Source: RDYJ01 sp034931405 (GTDB lineage Bacteria; Cyanobacteriota; Cyanobacteriia; Cyanobacteriales; Nostocaceae). Taken from it: a DNA stretch of 64,000 nucleotides. Location: NCBI RefSeq assembly GCF_034931405.1, contig NZ_JAYGHA010000016.1, forward strand, positions 1 to 64,000. The letters are read 5' to 3'. Numbering within the stretch: position 1 is the stretch's first letter; each line of letters opens with the position of its first letter. Positions 34,182 through 43,116 of the stretch are shown piece after piece. Under the pieces are notes generated by a model. The model was not told the origin of the DNA and ran no database searches. It was given only the letters and a program-made list of their open reading frames with translations. Position numbers and translations under genes: made by a program.

Positions 34182-37100
34182 TCGCTAAATATTGATACAT
34201 TTCCCAACGTGCATTTACTTCAGCTTGTGCTTGTTCTAGCAACTGTTTCGCAATTTCCGGTTTACTTTTCGTCAACATCTTAAACCTGTTCTCCTGATAC
34301 ATTGACTTTTCAACCGACTCAGAAGGCGCTTTCATATCCAATTGTAGGGGATTTTTACCCTGTTCTTGCAATGCCGGATTATAGCGATATAACAACCATC
34401 TTCCTGCGTCTACTAAAGCCTTTTGCTGTTGTAAACCGGTGGTCATATCAATCCCGTGAGCAATACAATGACTGTAGGCAATAATTAAGGATGGACCATC
34501 AAAAGCTTCCGCTTCTAAAAATACTTTCAAAGTATGTTCATCTCGCGCACCTAAAGCCACACTGGCAACATAAACATTACCATAGGTCATGGCCATTAAA
34601 CCTAAATCTTTTTTGGGTGCTGGTTTTCCACCAGTTGCATATTTCGCAACTGCGGCTTTAGGAGTTGCTTTGGAAGATTGTCCTCCTGTGTTAGAATAAA
34701 CTTCTGTATCCATGACTAGGATATTGACATTTTTACCACTGGCTAAAACATGATCAATTCCACCAAAGTCAATATCATAAGCCCATCCATCACCACCAAC
34801 TATCCACACACTTTTCTTCACTAAATAATCAGCGAGGGATTTGAGATTTGCAAACGCAGATAAACGCTGATTAACGCCGATATTTTTTGATTCTATCTGC
34901 GTATATCTGTGTGCATCTGCGTTCGTAATTTCTTCTAGTTTTTGTTTGAGAGTTGCAATTCTTTCCCGTTGTTCCCAAATATCAGCTTCGGTTTTTTGGG
35001 AATTTGTGAGGATGTCATTAACTAAATTATCGCCAATTTCACTACTTAATTGTGACAATAATTCTGCTGCAAATTCTGCTTGTTTATCTAAAGATAAGCG
35101 ATAACCAAAACCAAATTCGGCGTTATCTTCAAATAAACTATTGGACCATGCTGGACCTCTTCCTTCTGCGTTCTGACTCCAAGGGGTTGTGGGGAGGTTT
35201 CCACCGTAGATGGAAGAACAACCAGTAGCGTTAGCAATGAGTGAGCGATCGCCAAATAATTGTGTTAATAATTTAAGGTAGGGTGTTTCTCCGCATCCAG
35301 CACAAGCACCGGAAAATTCAAACAATGGTTCTTGCAGTTGTTGTTGCCGAATTTGATTTAATTTCAACTTTCTGCGGTCAGGATTTGGTAAACTTAAAAA
35401 GAAATCCCAGTTTTTCCGTTCTTGTTCTCTGATGGGTAACTGCGGACTCATGTTAATAGCTTTTTTTGTTGGTTCTGCTTTATTTTTTACAGGACAAATA
35501 TTCACACAAATACTGCAACCTGTACAGTCTTCTGGTGCAACTTGAATAGTAAATTTCTGGGTAGCAAAGTCTTTATCTTTTGCGTTTGTTGACTTAAAAG
35601 TTCCAGGTGCATTTGCTAATTTATCCGCTGCATAGACTTTCGCACGAATAGCAGCGTGAGGACAAACCATCACACATTTACCACACTGAACGCAGACATT
35701 TTCATCCCAAATCGGAATTTCTTCTGCAACGTTGCGTTTTTCCCATTTTGCAGTTCCACTGGGGAAAGTTCCATCCGCAGGTAAAGCACTTACGGGTAAG
35801 TCGTCACCTTCCCATAACATGATTTTACCTAATACATCCTCTACAAATTTCGGTGCATTTGTTTGTAGAGATGTTGCTAATTCCTCTACATCTAACAATT
35901 TACCCTTTTCTACTAGAGGAATTTCGATTTGGTGCAGATTTTCTAAGGTGTTGTCTACAGCTTTTAAATTCATGTTGACAACTTCCACACCTTTTTTAGA
36001 GTATGTTTTTTCTATCGCTTGTTTAATTTTAGCAATAGCTTTATCCTGTGGTAATACTCCTGATAAAGCAAAGAAACACACTTGCATAATAGTGTTAATT
36101 CTGTGTCCCATACCACTATTTTTAGCAACCTGACTCGCATTAATAGCATAAACTTTCAGGTCTTTAGCGAGAATTTGTTTTTTGACTTTTACTGGTAAAT
36201 GTTCCCAAACTTTTTCCATTTCATAAGGACTATTTAACAGGAAAGTTGCCCCTGGTGCAGCATTTTTCAAAAGGTCAATTTTTTCAATAAACCCCCAATG
36301 ATGACAACCAATGAAATTAGCTTTGTCGATGAGGTAAGTTGAACGAATTGTACTAGCACCAAAACGCAAATGAGAAACAGTCATTGAACCGGACTTTTTA
36401 GAATCATACACAAAATAAGCTTGAGCATTATTTTCTGTACCTTCACCAATAATTTTGATAGAGTTCTTATTTGCACCTACCGTACCATCAGAACCCAAAC
36501 CATAAAACATAGCACGAACTACATTATCTGGTTCTGTTGAAAAATTAGAGTCAAAATTCAAAGACGTGAAACTGACATCATCATTAATACCAACAGTAAA
36601 ATGATTTTTGGGTAATGGTTGAGCAAGATTATCAAAAACCGCTGTCACCATTGCTGGGGTAAACTCTTTAGAAGATAAACCATATCTTCCACCAACAATT
36701 TTGGGAAAGGTGGTTTTTTTCCATCCTTCATAAATAGCAGTCACTACATCTAAATATAAAGGTTCTCCTGCACTTCCTGCTTCTTTTGTTCTATCCAGAA
36801 CCGCAATTGATTTAACACTATTAGGTAAAGCTTCTACAAGTCTTCCCACATCAAAAGGTCGAAAAAGCCGCACTTTCAAAACTCCAACTTTTTCACCTCG
36901 TTGGTTTAAATAATCAACGGTTTCATGGACAGTTTCACAACCAGAACCCATAAGAATAATTACCCGTTCTGCGTCTGGAACACCATGATATTCATAGAGT
37001 TTGTAATATCGTCCTGTTCGTTCTCCAAACTTGTCCATTACTTGTTGAACAATTTCTGCACAAGCATTGTAATAAGGGTTTGCACCTTCACGAGATTGAA

Positions 37101-37776
37101 AGTAAACATCTGGGTTTTGTGCTGTTCCTCGTAACACTGGTTTATCTGGAGTTAAACAGCGTTGACGATGTGCGGATATTAATTCTAAAGGAATAAGTTC
37201 CTGTAAATCTTGATCAGATAATAACTCAACTTTCTGCACTTCATGGGAAGTTCTAAACCCATCGAAAAAGTGCATAAAAGGAACTCTTGCAACTAAAGTT
37301 GCAGCATGAGAAATCAAAGCAAAATCATGACTTTCTTGTACAGAAGCAGAACATAATAATGCAAAACCTGTACTTCTTGCAGCCATCACATCGCTATGAT
37401 CACCGAAAATAGATAAAGCGTGTGTAGCTAAAGAACGTGCAGAAACATGAATCACAAAACTGGTTAATTCTCCCGCAATTTTAAACAAATTGGGAATCAT
37501 TAATAACAACCCTTGGGAAGCGGTGAAAGTTGTACTTAAAGCACCAGTTTGTAATGCACCATGTACCGCAGCAGCAGCACCACCTTCACTTTGCATTTGG
37601 GTAACACTAGGAACTGTTCCCCATAAATTGGGTTTATTTTCTGACATCCAAGCATCAGCCCATTCACCCATATTTGAAGATGGTGTGATAGGATAAATAG
37701 CAATAACTTCGTTTAATTTGTAAGCTACACGCGCAACGGCTTCATTACCATCAATTGTGGCAAATAATTTGGTCAT
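34174..37776 (-). CDS. nifJ: Pyruvate:ferredoxin (flavodoxin) oxidoreductase
   Basis: 1200 residues from MTKLFATIDGNEAVARVAYK. Oxidises pyruvate with CoA to acetyl-CoA and CO2 and reduces ferredoxin or flavodoxin. Seen in order: pyrimidine-binding domain (YPITPSSNMGEWAD), gamma and EKR-type parts, two [4Fe-4S] motifs (CVQCGKCVMVCP, CTGCSICVNICP), the cluster/TPP region (ACAGCGETPYLKLL) and the TPP domain (GGDGWAYDIDFGGIDHVL). It is electron supply for nitrogenase or for fermentation. Around residues 948-976 a dispersed cgcagat-type repeat (34849-34932) sits in frame and adds NADAHRYTQIESKNIGVNQR, which is foreign to the family. Confidence 0.95.
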   Translation of the reverse strand: MTKLFATIDGNEAVARVAYKLNEVIAIYPITPSSNMGEWADAWMSENKPNLWGTVPSVTQMQSEGGAAAAVHGALQTGALSTTFTASQGLLLMIPNLFKIAGELTSFVIHVSARSLATHALSIFGDHSDVMAARSTGFALLCSASVQESHDFALISHAATLVARVPFMHFFDGFRTSHEVQKVELLSDQDLQELIPLELISAHRQRCLTPDKPVLRGTAQNPDVYFQSREGANPYYNACAEIVQQVMDKFGERTGRYYKLYEYHGVPDAERVIILMGSGCETVHETVDYLNQRGEKVGVLKVRLFRPFDVGRLVEALPNSVKSIAVLDRTKEAGSAGEPLYLDVVTAIYEGWKKTTFPKIVGGRYGLSSKEFTPAMVTAVFDNLAQPLPKNHFTVGINDDVSFTSLNFDSNFSTEPDNVVRAMFYGLGSDGTVGANKNSIKIIGEGTENNAQAYFVYDSKKSGSMTVSHLRFGASTIRSTYLIDKANFIGCHHWGFIEKIDLLKNAAPGATFLLNSPYEMEKVWEHLPVKVKKQILAKDLKVYAINASQVAKNSGMGHRINTIMQVCFFALSGVLPQDKAIAKIKQAIEKTYSKKGVEVVNMNLKAVDNTLENLHQIEIPLVEKGKLLDVEELATSLQTNAPKFVEDVLGKIMLWEGDDLPVSALPADGTFPSGTAKWEKRNVAEEIPIWDENVCVQCGKCVMVCPHAAIRAKVYAADKLANAPGTFKSTNAKDKDFATQKFTIQVAPEDCTGCSICVNICPVKNKAEPTKKAINMSPQLPIREQERKNWDFFLSLPNPDRRKLKLNQIRQQQLQEPLFEFSGACAGCGETPYLKLLTQLFGDRSLIANATGCSSIYGGNLPTTPWSQNAEGRGPAWSNSLFEDNAEFGFGYRLSLDKQAEFAAELLSQLSSEIGDNLVNDILTNSQKTEADIWEQRERIATLKQKLEEITNADAHRYTQIESKNIGVNQRLSAFANLKSLADYLVKKSVWIVGGDGWAYDIDFGGIDHVLASGKNVNILVMDTEVYSNTGGQSSKATPKAAVAKYATGGKPAPKKDLGLMAMTYGNVYVASVALGARDEHTLKVFLEAEAFDGPSLIIAYSHCIAHGIDMTTGLQQQKALVDAGRWLLYRYNPALQEQGKNPLQLDMKAPSESVEKSMYQENRFKMLTKSKPEIAKQLLEQAQAEVNARWEMYQYLANR
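34849..34932 (-). repeat. Dispersed aacgcagat repeat inside nifJ
   Basis: A segment with gaacgcagatgcacacagat, tacgcagatag and, on the other side, cgtttatctgcgtt arms, the same family as tgaacgcagataaacgcag at about 9085. It is in frame with nifJ. Confidence 0.75.
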
Positions 37777-38089
37777 GATTTTTCTTCCTGTGTCTTTTGT
37801 GGTTGTTTCAACTGTATGCAGAGAACCCAAAAAGATAAGCATTGAAAATGGCTAGAGTCAGGAAGTTGATTTGTGATATCTTTTACATTTTTATGAATAT
37901 CGAATTATTGCTTATAAAGTATTCTGATTTCTAGCCAATATTTTAGATATTATCATTGGTTGATATATCTATCTATTATATATTAATCATGTACTCAAAA
38001 ATAATAACCAAACATTTTCCAGTATTTCAGAAGTTTTAATTTTACCAATAGGGTATAGGTTCGGGAAAATCTAAGTTAGGTTTTAACAA
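37777..38089. other. Intergenic region upstream of nifJ
   Basis: AT-rich. It must hold the nifJ promoter. No clear regulatory motif, repeat or gene seen. Confidence 0.4.
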
Positions 38090-38530
38090 TTAACGAATCC
38101 GAAAAGATTGATTTTGTTTAGGTGCAGAAGACGGACGTTGAGGTATTTGATTTCGTATTAAAAGCAAAGGAATACTGAGTAAACCAAAAATTATAACTAC
38201 TCCAGTCATAATCAAAACTGGTAAACGTTTAGGTCTATAGTCACCTTGTTCAATTTGCCAAAAAATTTGATTGTATCTCCATGCTGCTAAAGCAATAGTA
38301 AGAATACCAAATACCACTAAAAAAATCCCCAAGTTTTCTGAGTTGAACAAGGGGTTTATAGTAGTTTCTTGTTGTGTAAAAGCAGCGTTAATTTGACGTA
38401 AAAATATCCCAAATCTAGAAATTGCAAAACCAAAACCAATTAACGCAATAGAAGTACGTAACCAAGCTAAAAAAGTTCGCTCGTTCGCTTGATGTTCTCG
38501 GATACGATCAAGATTAGGTAATTTACTCAT
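38090..38530 (-). CDS. DUF202 (YidH-like) membrane protein
   Basis: 146 residues with three membrane helices (about 26-45, 68-88, 106-127). The DUF202 signature NERTFLAWLRTSIALIGFGFA opens the protein. Function unknown in bacteria; the same domain is a part of the eukaryotic VTC complex. A basic disordered tail ends the protein. Confidence 0.87.
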   Translation of the reverse strand: MSKLPNLDRIREHQANERTFLAWLRTSIALIGFGFAISRFGIFLRQINAAFTQQETTINPLFNSENLGIFLVVFGILTIALAAWRYNQIFWQIEQGDYRPKRLPVLIMTGVVIIFGLLSIPLLLIRNQIPQRPSSAPKQNQSFRIR

Positions 38531-38714
38531 TCATATCAATTATAGTCTTTCATTATCTATTATAGAACAGTGGTTTAGCTACCATATCAAAATTTGTAAT
38601 TTACAATTGCATATTATTAATTTTGACTTATGATTAACTAAGGCTGACCGTATTTTTACATAGACTAGCCGCGTTTTCATAGAAAATAACTGGAAATAGG
38701 AAAGAATGTAGGAT

Positions 38715-39623
38715 ATGACTTATCGAGATCCTGAAATTGAAGCTGAACTACAACGCATGAAGAGAGATTTAAATATCTCTGGAAACAAGAAACATCATAG
38801 TAATTATGATTCTAAATCTGACGGTTTAGATGATGTTATCAAAAAGTTAAATCATCTGGTAGGAATGGAAAATGTCAAAAATGACATCAACACTTTCATC
38901 AATTTTCTCAAAGTTCAGAAAATGCGACAAGAACAAGGTTTACCTAATATTTCCATCTCATTACATTCCGTGTTTTGTGGTCCTCCGGGAACTGGTAAAA
39001 CAACGGTTGCGCGTCTGATGGGTGAAATATACAGAGAATTAGGAATACTTTCTCAAGGTCATGTTGTGGAAACTGATCGATCAGGTTTGGTTGCTGGATA
39101 TGTTGGACAAACAGCATTGAAAGTAGATGAAGTTGTAACATCAGCATTAGATGGAGTGTTATTTATTGATGAAGCTTACGCACTAGCACCAGCAGGTTCA
39201 GGTAAAGATTTTGGACAGGAAGCGATAGATACTTTATTAAAGAGAATGGAAGACTATCGAGATAGGTTGGTTGTAATTGTCGCTGGTTATAGTGATGAAA
39301 TGTCGCGGTTTATTAATGCTAATCCTGGTTTACAGTCGAGATTTAATAGATACTTTTATTTTGATGACTATAAACCAGAAGAACTATTAAATATTTTTGA
39401 AGGAATATGTAAGCAACAACATTATAGAATCACCCCAAGAGGTAAAGAAAAATTATTGCAACAGTTTACCAAGTTGTATAATGAAAAAGATAATAGTTTT
39501 GGAAATGGTAGACTTGTCAGAAATACCTTTGAGAAAATAATTGAAAGACAAGCTAACAGATTAGTGATACTTTCGGAAGTCAACAAAGAAATGATGATGA
39601 CTATTACCTGGGAGGATGTTTAA
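38715..39623 (+). CDS. CbxX/CfxQ-type AAA+ ATPase
   Basis: 302 residues. After a short polar N-terminus comes a complete AAA+ module: GMENVKNDINTFINFLK, Walker A GPPGTGKTTVAR, the pore-loop-like GYVGQTA, Walker B GVLFIDEAYAL, sensor 1 VVIVAGYSDEM, arginine-finger region NPGLQSRFNRYFYF and FGNGRLVRNTFE. This matches CbxX/CfxQ/SpoVK proteins, one branch of which is the Rubisco activase of red-type Rubisco; cyanobacteria have green-type Rubisco, so another target is likely. No Rubisco gene nearby. A toxin-antitoxin pair follows by 98 bp. Confidence 0.88.
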   Translation: MTYRDPEIEAELQRMKRDLNISGNKKHHSNYDSKSDGLDDVIKKLNHLVGMENVKNDINTFINFLKVQKMRQEQGLPNISISLHSVFCGPPGTGKTTVARLMGEIYRELGILSQGHVVETDRSGLVAGYVGQTALKVDEVVTSALDGVLFIDEAYALAPAGSGKDFGQEAIDTLLKRMEDYRDRLVVIVAGYSDEMSRFINANPGLQSRFNRYFYFDDYKPEELLNIFEGICKQQHYRITPRGKEKLLQQFTKLYNEKDNSFGNGRLVRNTFEKIIERQANRLVILSEVNKEMMMTITWEDV

Positions 39624-39721
39624 TAACTTATCGAAAATATCACCGAATTGTTAAAAAATAGTCGGGGATATTATGCTATACTAAAAAAATATCTATCCTA
39701 AAAAACACAAGAGGTGAAAAC

Positions 39722-40018
39722 ATGAATAACACATCTATTAAAGAACAAACAACCTATAAACGAATTTCTGCAATTGTGGAAAATCTGATTGCTAATAATA
39801 GCGTTTATCAAGAAAGGTTAGGTCAACAACAGATGATTGAAAGAATGTATGAACTGTTTACTCAACCAAATTTAGGAGATGATGTACAAACCATAGCTGA
39901 TGATGACTTATCACAAAGAATTAATAAAATTTTAGTGGTACACGCAATGGCTGGTTTATTAGATGATTTTACACCTGAAGAAATGACAATATTTGATGAA
40001 GCGGTAAAACGGAAATAA
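39722..40018 (+). CDS. Probable antitoxin partner of the PIN toxin
   Basis: 98 residues, helical and acidic (FTQPNLGDDVQTIADDDLSQRI, GLLDDFTPEEMTIFDEAVK). I do not recognise the family. The argument for antitoxin is position: it ends 4 bases before a VapC-type PIN gene on the same strand. A typical Shine-Dalgarno-like gaggtg lies 7 bases upstream of ATG. Confidence 0.65.
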   Translation: MNNTSIKEQTTYKRISAIVENLIANNSVYQERLGQQQMIERMYELFTQPNLGDDVQTIADDDLSQRINKILVVHAMAGLLDDFTPEEMTIFDEAVKRK

Positions 40019-40022
40019 GTCA

Positions 40023-40430
40023 ATGGCATATCTACTAGACACCAACATTATTACAGCAATTATCAAGCGTAATCCAAAAATAACTACCAAGTTAGAAATT
40101 GCTACTCGTCACCAGCAAAAACTTTTTATTAGTGGGATGACTTACTATGAAATTCAAAGAGGTCTTTTAGCTGTAAACGCTACGAGAAAGTTAATTGATT
40201 TCGAGAAGTTATCCCATGAATACACGATATTGCTATTAGATGATATGGCAATATTTCAAAAAGCCTCAGAAATTTATGCTGATTTAAAACAAAGAGGTTT
40301 ACCAATACAAGATGCAGATATATTTATAGCAGCCACCGCAATAATTCACGATTTAATCTTAGTTTCTCATGATTCCGACTTATCAAGAATCACAGATTTA
40401 AAATTAGAAAATTGGTTAAAAGATGAATAA
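40023..40430 (+). CDS. VapC-type PIN-domain ribonuclease toxin
   Basis: 135 residues with all PIN acidic residues: YLLDTNIITAII (Asp 6), SGMTYYEIQRGL (Glu), QDADIFIAATAIIHD (two Asp) and VSHDSDLSRI. VapC toxins cut tRNA or rRNA in a Mg-dependent way and are held by the cognate antitoxin, here probably the gene 4 bases upstream. Confidence 0.88.
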   Translation: MAYLLDTNIITAIIKRNPKITTKLEIATRHQQKLFISGMTYYEIQRGLLAVNATRKLIDFEKLSHEYTILLLDDMAIFQKASEIYADLKQRGLPIQDADIFIAATAIIHDLILVSHDSDLSRITDLKLENWLKDE

Positions 40431-40883
40431 TTACTTCCCGACTCCAGACTGGGAATGCAAACCTAGAGGTTCTACCTCTGTGTTCTCTGTGACTCTGTGG
40501 TTCGTTTTTTTCTATCAAACAAAAATTTTACTTCCTGACTCCAGACAGGGGAAGTCAACCAAGAGATTCTAGCTCTAAAACAACTTATAAAAAACCCTTG
40601 TATTATACCTAAAAATATTATAAACACAGAACAACAAAATAATCAATCCCCAAATCCTTAAATTTCGTTAGTTTATTGATACTATTCTCAATAGTATTCT
40701 CAATAAGTTCCTAGTTATTGCGAAAAATGGATCAAGTGAACTTTTTTCCCAAAAAATATATTACTAAAAATTATCATTCAAAATTAATGTAGTTTTTTCC
40801 AACATTCCCACCCGAAGAGAAACAACAAACTAAATTCAGCTAAAATGTAAACAGAGTCAGCCTCTCCCATTCAAACATAACCC
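40431..40883. other. Intergenic region with a diverged direct repeat
   Basis: Two related stretches (about 40433-40480 and 40531-40580) both read ctt.c.gactccagac..gg followed by aag.ttctacctct-like sequence. Between them is tgtgttctctgtgactctgtgg, a dispersed repeat. The rest, up to ccdA, is AT-rich with nothing recognised. Confidence 0.5.
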
Positions 40884-41624
40884 ATGCTGGAGAATCTACA
40901 AACCCAAATTTATCAACTTGAACAATTCGCAAACACCCTGGTTGCTAACCAACTCACTCACCTCAGCCTCGTCAGTATTGCCATTATCTTTGCAGCCGGC
41001 TTGCTCACCAGTCTGACACCATGTACGCTGTCTATGCTGCCTATTACTATTGGTTATATTGGCGGTTATGAAGCGAAAAGCAGACTTCAAGCTGCTGCAC
41101 AATCAACTTGGTTTGCTTTAGGATTAGCAACAACATTGGCAGCGTTAGGAATTATAGCAGGGTTGCTGGGAAAAGTATATGGTCAAGTAGGAATTGGTTT
41201 ACCAATTATTGTTAGTATTATTGCCATTATTATGGGGTTGAATTTATTAGAAGCTTTACCCATACAATTCCCATCTTTAGGTGAAACCAATTGGATTTCT
41301 CAAGATTTACCTCCTGGAGTCCGTTCCTATTCCATCGGGTTAACATTTGGTTTAGTTGCTTCCCCTTGTAGCACACCAGTTTTAGCCAGTTTATTAGGTT
41401 GGGTTGCTAATACCCAAGATTTACTTTTAGGTGCTGTTTTACTACTTTCTTATACAGCCGGATATGTTGCACCATTAATTTTAGCAGGTACGTTTACTGC
41501 GTCAATTAAAAAACTATTAGAATTGCGTCGTTGGTCTGGTTGGATAAACCCGGTTAGCGGTGCATTATTAGTTGGTTTTGGTGTATTTTCTTTACTTTCT
41601 CGCATTCATCTTAGTAGTTTCTAA
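40884..41624 (+). CDS. ccdA: Cytochrome c biogenesis protein CcdA
   Basis: 246 residues, about six membrane helices. Two conserved cysteines in LTSLTPCTLSMLPITIGYIG and LVASPCSTPVLASLLGW form the redox pair that carries reducing power across the membrane. CcdA supplies electrons to keep apocytochrome c thiols reduced in the thylakoid lumen (system II). It ends 3 bases before ccsB, an obvious operon. Confidence 0.93.
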   Translation: MLENLQTQIYQLEQFANTLVANQLTHLSLVSIAIIFAAGLLTSLTPCTLSMLPITIGYIGGYEAKSRLQAAAQSTWFALGLATTLAALGIIAGLLGKVYGQVGIGLPIIVSIIAIIMGLNLLEALPIQFPSLGETNWISQDLPPGVRSYSIGLTFGLVASPCSTPVLASLLGWVANTQDLLLGAVLLLSYTAGYVAPLILAGTFTASIKKLLELRRWSGWINPVSGALLVGFGVFSLLSRIHLSSF

Positions 41625-41627
41625 ACA

Positions 41628-43001
41628 ATGACTGTAGATAACACAACATCCAAAGACTTAAATTTGTTTTCCATTCCTGTCCGCTTCCTCAAACGGGAAG
41701 TTTTACCTGTGCTGACAGATTTAAGATTAGCAATTATCTTGTTATTAATAATTGCCTTATTCAGTGTTAGTGGTACGGTAATTGAACAGGGACAAATCCC
41801 TGCTTTTTACCAAGCCAACTATCCTGAACATCCAGCTTTATTTGGTTTCCTCACTTGGAAAGTCATTCAAGTTGTGGGTTTAGATCATGTTTATAGAACT
41901 TGGTGGTTTTTGGCTTTATTAGTTTTATTTGGTACGAGTTTAACAGCTTGTACTTTTACTCGTCAATTACCTGCTTTAAAAGCTGCCCAAAAATGGCAAT
42001 ATTACGACGAACCTCGCAAATTTAATAAGTTAGCTTTGAGTGCAGAATTAGATGGTATTACAGTCCAATCACTTACACCACTTTTAGCAAAAAGCCGTTA
42101 TAAAATTTTTCAGGATCAGGAAAAAAATGATATTCTCTATGCCCGTAAAGGTATAGTCGGACGCATTGGACCTATCATTGTACATATTGGCATTGTCATG
42201 ATTTTGCTGGGGGGAATATGGGGATCAATGACTGGTTTCATGGCTCAAGAAATGATTGCTAGTGGTAATACATTCCAGGTGAAAAATATTATTGAATCTG
42301 GAGCTTGGTCTTCTCAAGATGTGTTGAAAGATTGGTCAGTGCGCGTGAATAGATTTTGGATTGACTACACACCAAAAGGAGGAATTGATCAGTTTTATTC
42401 AGATTTATCTGTTTTGGATAATGGTGGGAAAGAAGTAAACCATGAAAAAATTTATGTGAATAAACCTCTGCGTTATCATGGAGTAGTTTTTTATCAAACA
42501 GATTGGGGTATTTCTGGTGTTCAGGTGAAATTAAATAATAGTCCAATTTTCCAATTACCAATGGCACTATTAGACACCAAAGGTCAAGGCAGAATTTGGG
42601 GAACTTGGGTTCCCACTAAACCAGATTTAAGTGAAGGAGTTTCGCTATTAGCAAAAGATTTACAAGGCATGGTATTAATTTATGATGCTCAAGGCAAATT
42701 AATTAATACTGTGCGTTCAGGAATGTCTATTCCTGTAAATGGGATCAATTTGAAAATTGTCGATGTTGTGGGTAGCACAGGGTTACAAATTAAATATGAT
42801 CCCGGTATTCCCATTGTTTATATAGGTTTTGGTTTGTTGATGTTAGGTGTGGTGATGAGTTATTTTTCCCATTCCCAAATTTGGGCTTTACAAATAGGAG
42901 AAAAACTTTATCTTGGTGGTAAAACTAACCGCGCTCAGGTTACTTTTGAAAGAGAAGTTTTAGAAATTTTAGATCAACTTAATGACACAGAAAAAAAATA
43001 A
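41628..43001 (+). CDS. ccsB: Cytochrome c biogenesis protein CcsB (Ccs1/ResB)
   Basis: 457 residues of the ResB family: an N-terminal helix (DLRLAIILLLIIALFSVSGT), helices around TWWFLALLVLFGTSLTACTF, GPIIVHIGIVMILLGGIWGS, a large lumenal loop, and a last helix (YIGFGLLMLGVVMSYFSHSQ). With CcsA it forms the system II haem lyase that attaches haem to lumenal c-type cytochromes. It is directly behind ccdA. ccsA is not in the window. Confidence 0.93.
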   Translation: MTVDNTTSKDLNLFSIPVRFLKREVLPVLTDLRLAIILLLIIALFSVSGTVIEQGQIPAFYQANYPEHPALFGFLTWKVIQVVGLDHVYRTWWFLALLVLFGTSLTACTFTRQLPALKAAQKWQYYDEPRKFNKLALSAELDGITVQSLTPLLAKSRYKIFQDQEKNDILYARKGIVGRIGPIIVHIGIVMILLGGIWGSMTGFMAQEMIASGNTFQVKNIIESGAWSSQDVLKDWSVRVNRFWIDYTPKGGIDQFYSDLSVLDNGGKEVNHEKIYVNKPLRYHGVVFYQTDWGISGVQVKLNNSPIFQLPMALLDTKGQGRIWGTWVPTKPDLSEGVSLLAKDLQGMVLIYDAQGKLINTVRSGMSIPVNGINLKIVDVVGSTGLQIKYDPGIPIVYIGFGLLMLGVVMSYFSHSQIWALQIGEKLYLGGKTNRAQVTFEREVLEILDQLNDTEKK

Positions 43002-43116
43002 TTTTTCCTTAAAAATGAGGTTGAAAATTAGGCACTGCCTCATAAAAAAAATGGGATTACAATTATGCTCCTTTCTTCTCCGGTTTTTTAATTTTTTCTT
43101 TATGATCTTTCGACAA

